This document shows, piece after piece, positions 42,725 to 53,475 of a stretch of DNA of 64,000 nt; positions within the stretch are counted from its first letter, which is position 1; every line of letters starts with the position of its first letter. Source of the stretch: Flavobacteriales bacterium (GTDB lineage: Bacteria; Bacteroidota; Bacteroidia; Flavobacteriales_F; PHOS-HE28); the NCBI GenBank assembly GCA_020635725.1, contig JACJZF010000008.1, positions 124,001 through 188,000 on the forward strand, given 5' to 3'. Below the pieces are notes generated by a model. It was not told where the DNA came from. It ran no database searches and was given only the letters and a program-made list of their open reading frames with translations. The translations under genes and the position numbers were made by a program.

Positions 42725-43726
42725 CTAGCGCTTCGGCTTGCGCAGCATGATCCGCTGCCCGTCGCTCAGCTGGGCGTTCTCGCTCAGGCCGTTGTACTGG
42801 GCCAGCTTCGCGAGCTTCACGCCGTACTGCTGGCTCACGCCCCAGAGCGATTCGCCCTCGCGTGCCACATGCTGCGTGGCATCCTTGGCCTTGTTGCGCT
42901 TCGGTTGGATGTAGATCACCTGGCCTTCGCTCAACGCGCTCTCCTTGTCCATGTCGTTCCAGCGGGCCAGCATGCCGTGGGTCATCTCCAGGTCGTTGGC
43001 CAGCTTGCGGAAGCTATCGCCCTGCTTGGCTCGAACGAACTTGATCCGGCCCTCGAAGAGCTCCACCTTGCGCCCCGCGCTGATCGTGATGGTGCCGCCC
43101 TCCACCTTGCCGCCACGGCCGCGGCGCTCAGGCGCTGGCTTGGGCAGGTCCTTCCCGACCGGTTTGTAGGCCACATCCACGCCCTCATCCAGCTTGTGCA
43201 GCTCGTATCGCTCGATCAGCTCGATGAGCTTGCGCGGATAGCTCGGATCGGTGGCGTAGCCGGCTTTCTTCAGGCCATGCGCCCATCCCTTGTAATCGGT
43301 CGGCTTCAAGGTGAAGAGGTCGGCGTAGCGCTTGCGCATGAGGAACTGCGAGTGGTCCTCGAAGCTCTCGGCAGCATCGCGGTAGCTGCGGAAGCAATCG
43401 TCCTTCTTGTCGTCGTCGTGGTAGCTGCGGCCACCCTTCCAGTCGGGGGTGCACTTGATGCCGAAGTGGTTGTTCGCCTCACGCGCCAGCTGGCTATTGC
43501 CATTCCCGCTCTCCAGCAGCCCCTGCGCCAGGGTGATGCTCGCCGGGATGCCATGCTCCTTCATCTTCTTCACCGCCACCGCCTTCCACTGGGTGATGTA
43601 CTCCTCGCTCGTGAAGCGCTTATATGGCGGCTGGCCCACGGCCGAGAGGTTGGGTGCCGCCACCAGCAAGCACGCCAGCACGCTGGTTATCCACAAGTTC
43701 ACAAGGCCGTTCATCCGTCCGGGCAT
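42725..43726 (-). CDS. N-acetylmuramidase/glucosaminidase (GH73) with two LysM domains
   Basis: 333 residues. A signal peptide (LWITSVLACLLVAAPNLSAV) precedes a GH73 domain: ASITLAQGLLESGNGNSQLA with the catalytic Glu, NNHFGIKC, FRSYRDAAESFEDHSQFLM, YAGYATDPSYPRKL-like segment (KKAGYATDPSYPRKLI). LysM domains lie at about 228-275 and 283-331 (VAREGESLWGVSQQYGV). Cleaves peptidoglycan glycan strands, likely during cell separation or remodelling. The start is ATG 43726; ATG 43714 is equally possible. Converges with the haemoglobin gene with a 4-bp gap. Confidence 0.92.
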   Translation of the reverse strand: MPGRMNGLVNLWITSVLACLLVAAPNLSAVGQPPYKRFTSEEYITQWKAVAVKKMKEHGIPASITLAQGLLESGNGNSQLAREANNHFGIKCTPDWKGGRSYHDDDKKDDCFRSYRDAAESFEDHSQFLMRKRYADLFTLKPTDYKGWAHGLKKAGYATDPSYPRKLIELIERYELHKLDEGVDVAYKPVGKDLPKPAPERRGRGGKVEGGTITISAGRKVELFEGRIKFVRAKQGDSFRKLANDLEMTHGMLARWNDMDKESALSEGQVIYIQPKRNKAKDATQHVAREGESLWGVSQQYGVKLAKLAQYNGLSENAQLSDGQRIMLRKPKR

Positions 43727-43887
43727 TCTCTCGGAAGCAGCGAAACTACCGGGGTTCCAAGGGCTTGTTCACGATCCATCCACAGCGCCATCCACCGCCC
43801 ATTGTGGAAAGAACGTGCCAATTCCGAACCTTCGCATCCTCGGGGGCCCGGACCGAACCATCCGCCCCCCCGATTGTTAACGACCAC

Positions 43888-44088
43888 ATGGACCGCGATG
43901 GCAATGCCCCCCGCCCGGACGACGACCGCTTCAGCCGCCTGGGGTTGGAATCGGGCGACTACTACTTCTCGCCGGAGGGCTACCTCGTGTTCACCGAGCA
44001 ATACCATCTGAAGCGCGGCTACTGCTGCGGTAACCGGTGCAGGCATTGCCCGTACGGGCATGAGGCGGTGAAGAAGGTCAGGGGCTAG
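43888..44088 (+). CDS. DUF5522 family small cysteine-rich protein
   Basis: 66 residues. The C-terminal core GYLVFTEQYHLKRGYCCGNR with CRHCPYGHEAVKK gives C-C-x3-C-x2-C, a possible metal or iron-sulfur site; this is the DUF5522 family, common in Bacteroidota and of unknown function. ATG 43888 was chosen from the conserved core position; longer in-frame starts reach into a non-coding-looking leader. Confidence 0.85.
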   Translation: MDRDGNAPRPDDDRFSRLGLESGDYYFSPEGYLVFTEQYHLKRGYCCGNRCRHCPYGHEAVKKVRG

Positions 44089-44110
44089 GCAGCGGATCCG
44101 GCCCTTCGGC

Positions 44111-44118
44111 TATCTTTC
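44111..44118 (+). promoter_or_regulatory. -7 element TATCTTTC
   Basis: Seven of eight match to TAnnTTTG, ending 3 nt before the ATG at 44122; predicts a leaderless transcript. Confidence 0.5.
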
Positions 44119-44121
44119 GGT

Positions 44122-45594
44122 ATGATGCGGTTAGCCTTGCTGTTCGGTGTCTTCGGTCTTTGCACAACGGCCCACGCCCAGAACTGGGCCCTGCTCAACC
44201 CCGCCTACCGCTACAACTACAGCAACGACGGCACCGATACCATCAGCAACCAGATCCGCGTGATGCATGTGGACACGCTGGGGGTGGATAGTTTCCGGTA
44301 TGAGTTGAACACCATTACGGAGTATTGCGACACGTGTTTTACGGGAAACGTGCTGAGGTTCCGGCGGCCTCAGTTCATGCAACGAACTGTTACGGTCGGC
44401 ACAAGCACCTGGAAGTTGGACGATCCTTCCTCATTGGATGTGTATCCGAATGCTGTCGAAGGCGAGAGCTGGCTCTTCGATCCAGCATCGAACGTCACCG
44501 CAACGATTACGCAGATCGACACGGTTGATGTCTTTGGCATCACAACGCCCAGAAAAACCATTTCACTTTCGGATGGTGGCCAGATCGTGATCAGCCGGGA
44601 CCTTGGCGTCTTGCAATGGCGCGATTCGCAGCTGATCGGCGTCCACGGCCCTGATCTTGGTCGGCTCATACCATCATTGTCGGAGGTCTTCCCGTTTCAA
44701 ACCGGTGATGTTGTGGAATACAGGTGGGGTGGGTATTCGTTCGACGGATGGAACTCGATCACGGGCAGTGGTAGGATGTACAAATTCACGTTCTCAAACA
44801 GTGTGGGTTTCGCGGACCACATCGAATACAGCGGTTGGCGACTTGAGCGACCTTGGTATTGGGTGGACAATTGGTCGCTTCCCTGGAACGGCCAGCAACA
44901 CAGTTCCGTTGGTCCCAGCAGTGTCGGACTTTCCTGGATCGCCGGGCAAGTGGAACTTCCTTTCGCGGATCTGGTGAACTCCTACCCAGGCGAGCTGATC
45001 CGTTCGTGGTGTCCGGTCGGTGATGCCATGGTGTACGGGACCGATACGCTCTCATGTATCGCAGAACATGGCCTCGACTCACTTGGTAGGCATACGTTCG
45101 GGTGCAAGGCGTCAGAAGGTGGACTCTTCAGACTGAGCATGGCCGAGGTGGCTCTGAACGACACGATACTGACAGCGACCTACGACTACGGAACCGGCCA
45201 ATACGGTCCTGTGCAGTATGTCGAAGGCATCGGCCTGTCATACTATCGTGGCCATTTCTTCGAGAGCAATGGTGAATACGAACTGACAGGCGCCATCATC
45301 AATGGCGAAACGCAGGGCTATGTTCACACCGACCCGGAGTTCATTGCACTCGGTCTTGAGGAACACGTCTCGGGCGGTCATGCTCTATGGCCTAACCCTG
45401 CGGACGACCGGCTCATCGTCGCAGCGAGTTCAACTGGCAGCATCCTCCAGATCAACGACCCCAATGGTCGCATGGTCCTTCGCCATCGGATCGCTTCCTT
45501 TCGCGAGATCATCGACATACATACCCTGCCTCCCGGCATATACATCGTCACCCTTGAAGGCTATTCACCACAGCGCGTTGTGATCGCCCGCTAG
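44122..45594 (+). CDS. Secreted protein with T9SS type A sorting domain
   Basis: 490 residues; signal peptide (LALLFGVFGLCTTAHAQ), a beta-rich passenger of about 390 residues with no domain I recognise, and a C-terminal type A sorting domain (GHALWPNPADDRLIVAAS ... PPGIYIVTLEGYSPQRVVIA). Two Cys near residue 75 (EYCDTCF). Base composition is visibly more AT-rich and codon use more relaxed than in its neighbours, hinting at a different history. It is followed by a broken copy of the hutU 5' end. Confidence 0.82.
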   Translation: MMRLALLFGVFGLCTTAHAQNWALLNPAYRYNYSNDGTDTISNQIRVMHVDTLGVDSFRYELNTITEYCDTCFTGNVLRFRRPQFMQRTVTVGTSTWKLDDPSSLDVYPNAVEGESWLFDPASNVTATITQIDTVDVFGITTPRKTISLSDGGQIVISRDLGVLQWRDSQLIGVHGPDLGRLIPSLSEVFPFQTGDVVEYRWGGYSFDGWNSITGSGRMYKFTFSNSVGFADHIEYSGWRLERPWYWVDNWSLPWNGQQHSSVGPSSVGLSWIAGQVELPFADLVNSYPGELIRSWCPVGDAMVYGTDTLSCIAEHGLDSLGRHTFGCKASEGGLFRLSMAEVALNDTILTATYDYGTGQYGPVQYVEGIGLSYYRGHFFESNGEYELTGAIINGETQGYVHTDPEFIALGLEEHVSGGHALWPNPADDRLIVAASSTGSILQINDPNGRMVLRHRIASFREIIDIHTLPPGIYIVTLEGYSPQRVVIAR

Positions 45595-45609
45595 AGCGAT
45601 CTTCGCGGC

Positions 45610-45725
45610 ATGTCCGTAGCAACTTCCTCCGACCCTTCTCTCTTCCAGCAGACCATCCGCGAAGGCATCACCGATGTGCTTCCTCCGGCCGTCTGCTGGA
45701 CCCGAGCGTGAGCCACGCGCATTAG
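45610..45725 (+). pseudogene. Truncated, frameshifted remnant of the hutU 5' end
   Basis: Starts ATGTCCGTAGCAAC and translates to MSVATSSDPSLFQQTIREGI-TDVLPPA, matching the hutU start at 46999 (MSVATASALDLFQQTICDGI-PDVLPPA). A one-base deletion after the GCC at about 45690 shifts the frame; on the corrected frame the match continues through LDPSVSHA and ends in TAG at 45723. Even the leader (CTTCGCG before ATG) is shared. The rest of hutU is absent, so this is a leftover of a duplication or recombination. Confidence 0.85.
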
Positions 45726-45826
45726 AGCAAAGACGAGTTCATAGCGGGCTTGTGATATGATCCGTGACCATGCGCATTGATCTCCTTGGCCTATAATTGC
45801 GAAGTTCACCAACACATCAACAGCCC

Positions 45827-46918
45827 ATGCGATCCATGGCATCACGATACGCACTCTCCCTCCTGATTGCACTGCCGACCAGCGCCTTGCTGCAGGCGCA
45901 AGTCGGCACATCGCTCGAGTACAACGGGCCGCAGGCCATTTCAGCGGTGAACACCGAGACCGGCGGAGAGGGCTATCCCTGGCTGAGCGGTGATGGCCTT
46001 CGCATGTACTACGCTGGCCGTGTCGCCCCGGATATCCGGATCCTCTACACCGAGCGAATGGACCTCAGCAGCGCTTGGAGCACGCCGATCGATCCGCTGC
46101 CGCTGGAGTCCGGCGAGACCTCCGGCGCATGGCTCTCGGCTGATGAGCTCACCATCTGGTTCACCACCGCCAGTAACCAAGTACGACGTGCGCAGCGCAT
46201 GTCCACCGCTGATCCGTTCGGAGCGGCTGTTACCCTTGCCATTACCGGAGCGAGCGGCACCCTGCGCTGCCCCAGCCTCACTCCGAACGAGACCGAGATG
46301 ATCCTGTGGCGCACGAATGCCTGCATCACGCTCCAGCGCACCGGACAGGACAGCTACAGTTACGTTGGCCCGCTCGATGTCCTCGGCACCTCCAATGCCA
46401 CCACCTGCCGCTTGAGTGCCGATGGCTTGTACGCGTACTTCAGCGCCAGCTACAACAATGTGCAGCGTCCGCATCGCATGCACCGCGCATCGCTCGGTGA
46501 AGCCTTCACTGATCTCGAATACCTGAGCGGCGCCGACTTCGACCCGGCATACAAGTGGCTGCAACCGCATGTGAACGATGATGCGACCGTGTTGATGGTT
46601 GTTCGCAGCGTAAGCCTTTGGCCGGATAACGATATCTACGAAACGCGTGGCAGCACCGCCGCAGGAATCGGTGCTTTGTGGGCGGATGTTCCGGTAATTG
46701 GGCCGGTACCGACGAATGACATGTTGACCATCCGGTTGCCCAAAACCCACGGCCTGGTCAATCTGCGTCTGTTCGATTCCTTAGGTAACGAGGTCCTACG
46801 CACCCGCGTGAACGACAACATGCCGGTCGACGTCAGTGTCCTGGCCAGCGGCAGCTATCTGGCCGAAATCCAAAGTGCGGGATCGCGACATGTGAGCAGG
46901 GTCGTGATTGCGCACTGA
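45827..46918 (+). CDS. Secreted PD40/TolB-like propeller protein with diverged T9SS tail
   Basis: 363 residues; signal peptide (YALSLLIALPTSALLQAQ), then four or five PD40-type blades (YPWLSGDGLRMYYAGR, GAWLSADELTIWFTT, TCRLSADGLYAYFSA). The C-terminal 80 residues follow the type A sorting pattern (NLRLFDSLGNEVLRT, LASGSYLAEIQSAGSRHVSR) but the usual YPNP entry is replaced by GPVPTND. Sits between the hutU remnant and intact hutU. Function unknown. Confidence 0.8.
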   Translation: MRSMASRYALSLLIALPTSALLQAQVGTSLEYNGPQAISAVNTETGGEGYPWLSGDGLRMYYAGRVAPDIRILYTERMDLSSAWSTPIDPLPLESGETSGAWLSADELTIWFTTASNQVRRAQRMSTADPFGAAVTLAITGASGTLRCPSLTPNETEMILWRTNACITLQRTGQDSYSYVGPLDVLGTSNATTCRLSADGLYAYFSASYNNVQRPHRMHRASLGEAFTDLEYLSGADFDPAYKWLQPHVNDDATVLMVVRSVSLWPDNDIYETRGSTAAGIGALWADVPVIGPVPTNDMLTIRLPKTHGLVNLRLFDSLGNEVLRTRVNDNMPVDVSVLASGSYLAEIQSAGSRHVSRVVIAH

Positions 46919-46998
46919 CATCGACCTACGGTCGTTAGACCCGCATAGGAAGATGCACAAGTTCGTTTGGTTCACGCGCCGGTTCCGAACTTCGCGCT

Positions 46999-49100
<2,102 letters not shown>

Positions 49101-49122
<22 letters not shown>

Positions 49123-49216
49123 GATGATCAGATGATGACGGATCAAGCACCGTCTGACCCGGTCGAATAGGATGTTCGTGTTCGGCGTACTCCATCACCT
49201 GATCGGCTGATCATCT
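49101..49216. repeat. TGATCAGATGAT repeats at and after the end of hutU
   Basis: TGATCAGATGAT occurs at 49101-49112 (within the last hutU codons) and 49125-49136; AGATGATCAG at 49122-49131 is matched by its inverse CTGATCATCT at 49207-49216. The repeat encodes the tail of hutU and could fold into a long hairpin in the transcript. Confidence 0.6.
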
Positions 49217-49290
49217 AATTTTCTGATCCCCTACCCAACCCCCTGCCCTATTGTCCCGTGTAGGGAAGTGTAAGCCTGAACCAACAACCC

Positions 49291-51186
49291 ATGAAACACC
49301 TTCTCCGCTCCCTTGCCATCACGCTGGTCGCCAGCCTCGGCCTCAGCGCCTTCGCTCAGCCGGTTCCACCGTACGACGTCACCGTAGCCGGTGTCATCGT
49401 CGGCTGCACGCCCAACAGCTTCGTGAACGTGATCACCGTGCAGGGCACCCAGCCTTCCCTCGATATCGACATTCCTGTTGACCCGAACTTCTGCACCTTC
49501 TCGGTGACCCTGCCGATGGATTCGTACCAGGGCTGGTTCCAGCTCAGCACCCCGTGTCAGGGCGCCATGCAGACCCAGTCCGTCGCCTACACGGTGAATG
49601 CGTTGAATCCGGATTCCAGTTACGTGTACGTGGTGTTCAACTGCGGCGGCGTGGTCGATTGCCTGGGCGTGCCCGGCGGCAGCACCCTGCCCGGAACGCC
49701 GTGCAACACACCTGCCGGCAACGAGGGCCTGTACGACGCCAACTGCAATTGCGTGGAGACCTCGACGGCCGTGGATGCCTGCATCTCCATGGTGCAGACC
49801 GCCCCCTTCTCCGCCGTGTTCTCCAGCTGCACCACCGGCGGCACCACGCCTTATGACCTCCTCTGGGATTTCAGTGACGGCGGAGCTGTTGCAGGTGATG
49901 ATATCGCCCACACCTATCCCGGGCCCGGCGCCTACGCCGTATGCCTGAATGTGACGGATGCCAATGGGTTCTTCGACAGCACCTGCGAGACCATTTATGT
50001 CGATGACAACGGCAACATCAGCCTCGACCCTCCCACCAACTGCCTGGCTTGCCTGAACGTGGTGCCTCAGTTCAACGGCAACACGCCCATCCCCTTCGCG
50101 GCCAACTTCGTCAACTGCAGCACCGGCAGCCAGTCCATCACCTTCAACTGGTGGATGCCCGATGGCAGCAACTCCACCCAGGCGAATGAGTCCTTCATCT
50201 TCCCCGGCGAGGGCGTGTATGGCGTGTGCCTCACCATCGCCGATGGCTCCGGATGCACCAGCACCATCTGCGACACGGTGATCGTGGACCCCAACGGCGG
50301 CATCAACACCGTGCCCGTGTGGTACGACTGCCTGGGCATCCTCTGGGGCAGCAACACGGCCGGTACCCCGTGCCAGCAAGGCGGTCTCGTAGGCACCTGG
50401 GACAGCAACTGCAATTGCGTGCCTAACACGCCGGTTGATTGCGAAGGCGTGCCCGGTGGCAACGCGATGCCCGGCACCCCCTGCAGCTCGCCTGCCGTGA
50501 GCGATGGCACCTGGTCCGCCGACTGCGAATGCGTGCCCAACAACCCCACGGGGTGCGAGGCCGGCTTCTGGGTGATCCAGGCCTACGAGATCGACAGCCT
50601 CAACCCCAATGGCGGCGCCACCCCGATCCCCAACGAGCTCTGGATCTGGAACCTCAGCAGCGGCACCACCGGCAACTACCAGTTCCTCTGGAACTTCGGG
50701 GATGGCACCAGCAGCACCGAGGCTTACCCCACGCACTTCTACCCGAACGGCGGGCCCTACCTGCTCTGCCTCACCATGTGGGATGGCAACTGCACCGACA
50801 CCTACTGCGACAGCATCGCGGTGGATGAGGATGGCCTCTACTCCGGCATCATGCTGCAGGAGAACTACGCGCGCTCCGGCTTCACGATCAACGTGCTGAG
50901 CGAGCTGCCCACCGGGCTCGAGGAGCAGACCGCCCTGGAGAACGCCAACCTGTGGCCCAACCCGGTGACCGATGCCTTCACGCTGAGCTTCCAGAGCACC
51001 TTCAGCGGCAACGTGCCCCTGAGCATCTACGACATGAACGGCCGCGTGATGCACCAGGAGAACCTCGCCTTCAACCGCGGCGGCAACCGCATCGACCTGG
51101 GCGCGCATCAGCTGGCGCCCGGCATGTACCTGCTGCGCGTGGGCGAAGGTGCCAACGCGATGAATATCCGCTTCATCAAGAACTGA
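49291..51186 (+). CDS. Secreted PKD protein with cysteine-rich repeats and T9SS sorting domain
   Basis: 631 residues; signal peptide (LRSLAITLVASLGLSAFAQ). PKD domains appear near 165-240 (LLWDFSDGGAVAGDDIAHTY), 255-335 and 430-515 (FLWNFGDGTSSTEAYPTHFY). Three cysteine-rich units start near residues 124, 347 and 384 (DC.G...G....GTPC...NCNCV). The C-terminus is type A (ANLWPNPVTDAFTLSF ... GMYLLRVGEGANAMNIRFIK). Surface or extracellular product of unknown binding partner. Followed 61 bp later by an ECF sigma gene. Confidence 0.88.
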   Translation: MKHLLRSLAITLVASLGLSAFAQPVPPYDVTVAGVIVGCTPNSFVNVITVQGTQPSLDIDIPVDPNFCTFSVTLPMDSYQGWFQLSTPCQGAMQTQSVAYTVNALNPDSSYVYVVFNCGGVVDCLGVPGGSTLPGTPCNTPAGNEGLYDANCNCVETSTAVDACISMVQTAPFSAVFSSCTTGGTTPYDLLWDFSDGGAVAGDDIAHTYPGPGAYAVCLNVTDANGFFDSTCETIYVDDNGNISLDPPTNCLACLNVVPQFNGNTPIPFAANFVNCSTGSQSITFNWWMPDGSNSTQANESFIFPGEGVYGVCLTIADGSGCTSTICDTVIVDPNGGINTVPVWYDCLGILWGSNTAGTPCQQGGLVGTWDSNCNCVPNTPVDCEGVPGGNAMPGTPCSSPAVSDGTWSADCECVPNNPTGCEAGFWVIQAYEIDSLNPNGGATPIPNELWIWNLSSGTTGNYQFLWNFGDGTSSTEAYPTHFYPNGGPYLLCLTMWDGNCTDTYCDSIAVDEDGLYSGIMLQENYARSGFTINVLSELPTGLEEQTALENANLWPNPVTDAFTLSFQSTFSGNVPLSIYDMNGRVMHQENLAFNRGGNRIDLGAHQLAPGMYLLRVGEGANAMNIRFIKN

Positions 51187-51247
51187 AGCGCCATGTGAAT
51201 GCCGGAGGGCGTCTGCCGGGAGGCGGGCGCCCTTCGGCGCACCGGGC

Positions 51248-51808
51248 ATGATCGACGAGGCCCTCATAGCGCGCTGCGTGAAGCAGGAACCCAAGGCGCA
51301 GTACGAGCTGTACCGCGCCTTGTACGGGCAGATGATGTCCGTATGCAGCCGCTACGAACGCAACCGACAGGACGCGCTGGACCGCGTGAACCAAGGCTTC
51401 CTGAAGATCCTCACCAACCTGCCGAAGCGGCGAACCGAGGTGCCCTTCGAGCTCTGGACCCGACGCATCATGATCAACACCGTCATCGACAGCTACCGCC
51501 AAGAGCGTCAGCGCAAAGCGCACGAGACGCTCGATGCGCCCATGGATGAAGGGATGCTCGTGGAAGTGAACGATTACCTGCGGCAGATGGACGCCGAGGC
51601 CTTCGCGCAGCTGCTCACACGCGTGCCCGAGATGAGCCGCCGCGTCTTCAATCTCTTCGCGATCGATGGATTCGGCCATCAGGAGATCGCACAGATGCTC
51701 GGAATCAGTGAAGGCACCAGCAAATGGCACGTGAGCCATGCCCGCCAGGTGCTGCAACAAGCCATCGCACGGCTGGCCACCGCCAACGTCAAGACCGTAC
51801 TGCCATGA
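51248..51808 (+). CDS. RNA polymerase sigma-70 factor, ECF type
   Basis: 186 residues. Region 2 (AQYELYRALYGQMMSVCSRY, VNQGFLKILTNL, PFELWTRRIMINTVIDSYRQ) and region 4 (RVPEMSRRVFNLFAIDGFGH-QEIAQMLGISEGTSKWHVSHAR) are complete and close to the Bacteroidota subgroup that lacks a zinc anti-sigma partner. The stop overlaps the start of the next gene by 4 bp (ATGA), so that protein is the likely regulator. Confidence 0.92.
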   Translation: MIDEALIARCVKQEPKAQYELYRALYGQMMSVCSRYERNRQDALDRVNQGFLKILTNLPKRRTEVPFELWTRRIMINTVIDSYRQERQRKAHETLDAPMDEGMLVEVNDYLRQMDAEAFAQLLTRVPEMSRRVFNLFAIDGFGHQEIAQMLGISEGTSKWHVSHARQVLQQAIARLATANVKTVLP

Positions 51809-53475
51809 ACCTGAACGAACAATTCGACGAGCTGGCCCGGCAGAAGCTGGAGGAGCGCGCCTTCCCTTTCCAGGAAGAAGCATGGCTCGAAGCGCAACAG
51901 GCCCTGCGAGGCAATCGGTCGCGGCGTATCGGTGGCGCATGGTTCTGGGGCGGCATCGCCGCGGTAGGCATCGCGGTTTGGCTGCTCTGGCCTGCGGACC
52001 AAGCACCGCAGCGGACCGAAACAGCGCAGGTGAGCGAGGCTTCCCCTGAGTCAGATGCCCGAGTGCCCGTTGCAGACGAGCGCCCGGATGCCGCGAAGCC
52101 CACGGCCGCCGCCCGAAACGAGCCTGCTGGCGCTGACCATTCCGCATCGGAGGCACCAGTGGCGGTTGAATCGAGCAGCATGCAACCGAGCAAAAACCAA
52201 ACGCCGCGCAAGACCGGTAGGCGGCCTGCACGCGAACAGGCTGCTTCGGCACACGGTGGAGGAAACAGGCATGCAGCCGCTCCCGATGCGGCAGCCATCT
52301 CTTCCGACGCACCAGCTTCGCTTGCCGATTCCGTGAGTGAGCACCGGATGAACACGCCAGGTTCGCAACCCACGATGAGCGAACCAGGAACAGCGGAACC
52401 CGTGACGATGCATGCGGCACCAGCCGTGGACGCGCCCGTGGGATCGGATCCTGATCCAGCAATCATGTCTTCCAGCAGCGTGGACGAGCAAGCATCTGGT
52501 TCGACCAGCATCGGGCACGGCGAAGACGCCGCCGATGCGACCGACACGCCTGCAGCTCCGTCCCTTACGTCAACAACAGTCCAAGTGGACCAGCCGACCC
52601 ATTCACCGGCCGCGGCTGGAGCGGCAACAACGCATGACACGACGTTCGTTCAAGTGACGCCAGCGGACAGCGCCGTGCAAGCCCCGCCGATTCCGCCTGC
52701 GGCCGCACCGCTTGTGAGCCCACAGAGCCCGTGGGAGCTATCCTTCCTCGGCGGCGCCTTCCAGACCACCAGCACATACAACGGCCAGGGCACCGCCGAT
52801 TGGCAGGTGGCCGCGCAACAGACCTACGGCTTCGGGGCCGAACTGATGCACCTCGGCAACAATTTCGGAGTGGGCTTGGGCCTGCACTACGGCAGCTACG
52901 CCGATCGGCTCTCGACCCCGGAGCTGAGCAGCAGCACCACCGCGCTGCAACGCTACTGGTACCTCGCCGATGTCGATACCACCATCCTGCTCGTGACGGG
53001 TTACGACAGCGTGGCCATGGCCTATACCGGCATCAATGTGCCCACGACGATCCAGGTGATCCAATCCGCGTACGACACCGTGACGACCAGCAGCCTGCTC
53101 CGCGCCGCGAGCGAGCGCGTGAACCGCACCAGCTACGTGGAGCTGCCGCTGCTCTTCGACGCGCACCTCGTGCAAGGGCGATGGAGCATCGGCCTGCGCG
53201 GCGGCCCTTCACTGGGACTGCTCACCACGCGCAGCGGCAGCATCCCGCGCGACATGGATGAAGGCTCCATCAGCCTGAACGAGGTGACCATGCGCCGCTT
53301 CATGCTCGGCTGGACCGCACGCGCCTACGTGCGTTACCGCTTCAACAGCGCGTGGAGCGTGGGCCTTGAACCCGCCCTGCGTGGCCAGCTGCTCGACGGA
53401 CTTGACGACCACGGCACCACGCGCCGCTCCACCGCGATCGGGGGCATGCTGAGCCTGAGCTACCGGCTACGCTGA
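51805..53475 (+). CDS. Membrane-anchored protein with long linker and C-terminal beta-barrel, likely anti-sigma
   Basis: 556 residues. The cytoplasmic N-terminus (NEQFDELARQKLEERAFPFQ, EEAWLEAQQAL) precedes one transmembrane helix near 48-66 (WFWGGIAAVGIAVWLLW), an Ala/Pro/Ser/Thr-rich linker of about 240 residues, and a C-terminal region from about 310 with alternating aromatic strands like small outer-membrane barrels (LSFLGGAFQTTSTYNGQG, GVGLGLHYGSYADRL, YVRYRFNSAWSVGLEPALRG, MLSLSYRLR). ATG 51805 overlaps the sigma stop, supporting an anti-sigma role for the N-terminus. The linker is long enough to span the periplasm (inference). Confidence 0.75.
   Translation: MNLNEQFDELARQKLEERAFPFQEEAWLEAQQALRGNRSRRIGGAWFWGGIAAVGIAVWLLWPADQAPQRTETAQVSEASPESDARVPVADERPDAAKPTAAARNEPAGADHSASEAPVAVESSSMQPSKNQTPRKTGRRPAREQAASAHGGGNRHAAAPDAAAISSDAPASLADSVSEHRMNTPGSQPTMSEPGTAEPVTMHAAPAVDAPVGSDPDPAIMSSSSVDEQASGSTSIGHGEDAADATDTPAAPSLTSTTVQVDQPTHSPAAAGAATTHDTTFVQVTPADSAVQAPPIPPAAAPLVSPQSPWELSFLGGAFQTTSTYNGQGTADWQVAAQQTYGFGAELMHLGNNFGVGLGLHYGSYADRLSTPELSSSTTALQRYWYLADVDTTILLVTGYDSVAMAYTGINVPTTIQVIQSAYDTVTTSSLLRAASERVNRTSYVELPLLFDAHLVQGRWSIGLRGGPSLGLLTTRSGSIPRDMDEGSISLNEVTMRRFMLGWTARAYVRYRFNSAWSVGLEPALRGQLLDGLDDHGTTRRSTAIGGMLSLSYRLR

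Noticed and set aside
43687..43695. TTATCCACA, a perfect DnaA box
   Set aside because: Single copy within the signal-peptide codons of the glucosaminidase gene, with no cluster, AT-rich unwinding element or dnaA nearby.
45610..45711. A 33-codon gene beginning ATGTCCGTAGCA
   Set aside because: It is the frameshifted start of a hutU duplicate, not an independent small protein.
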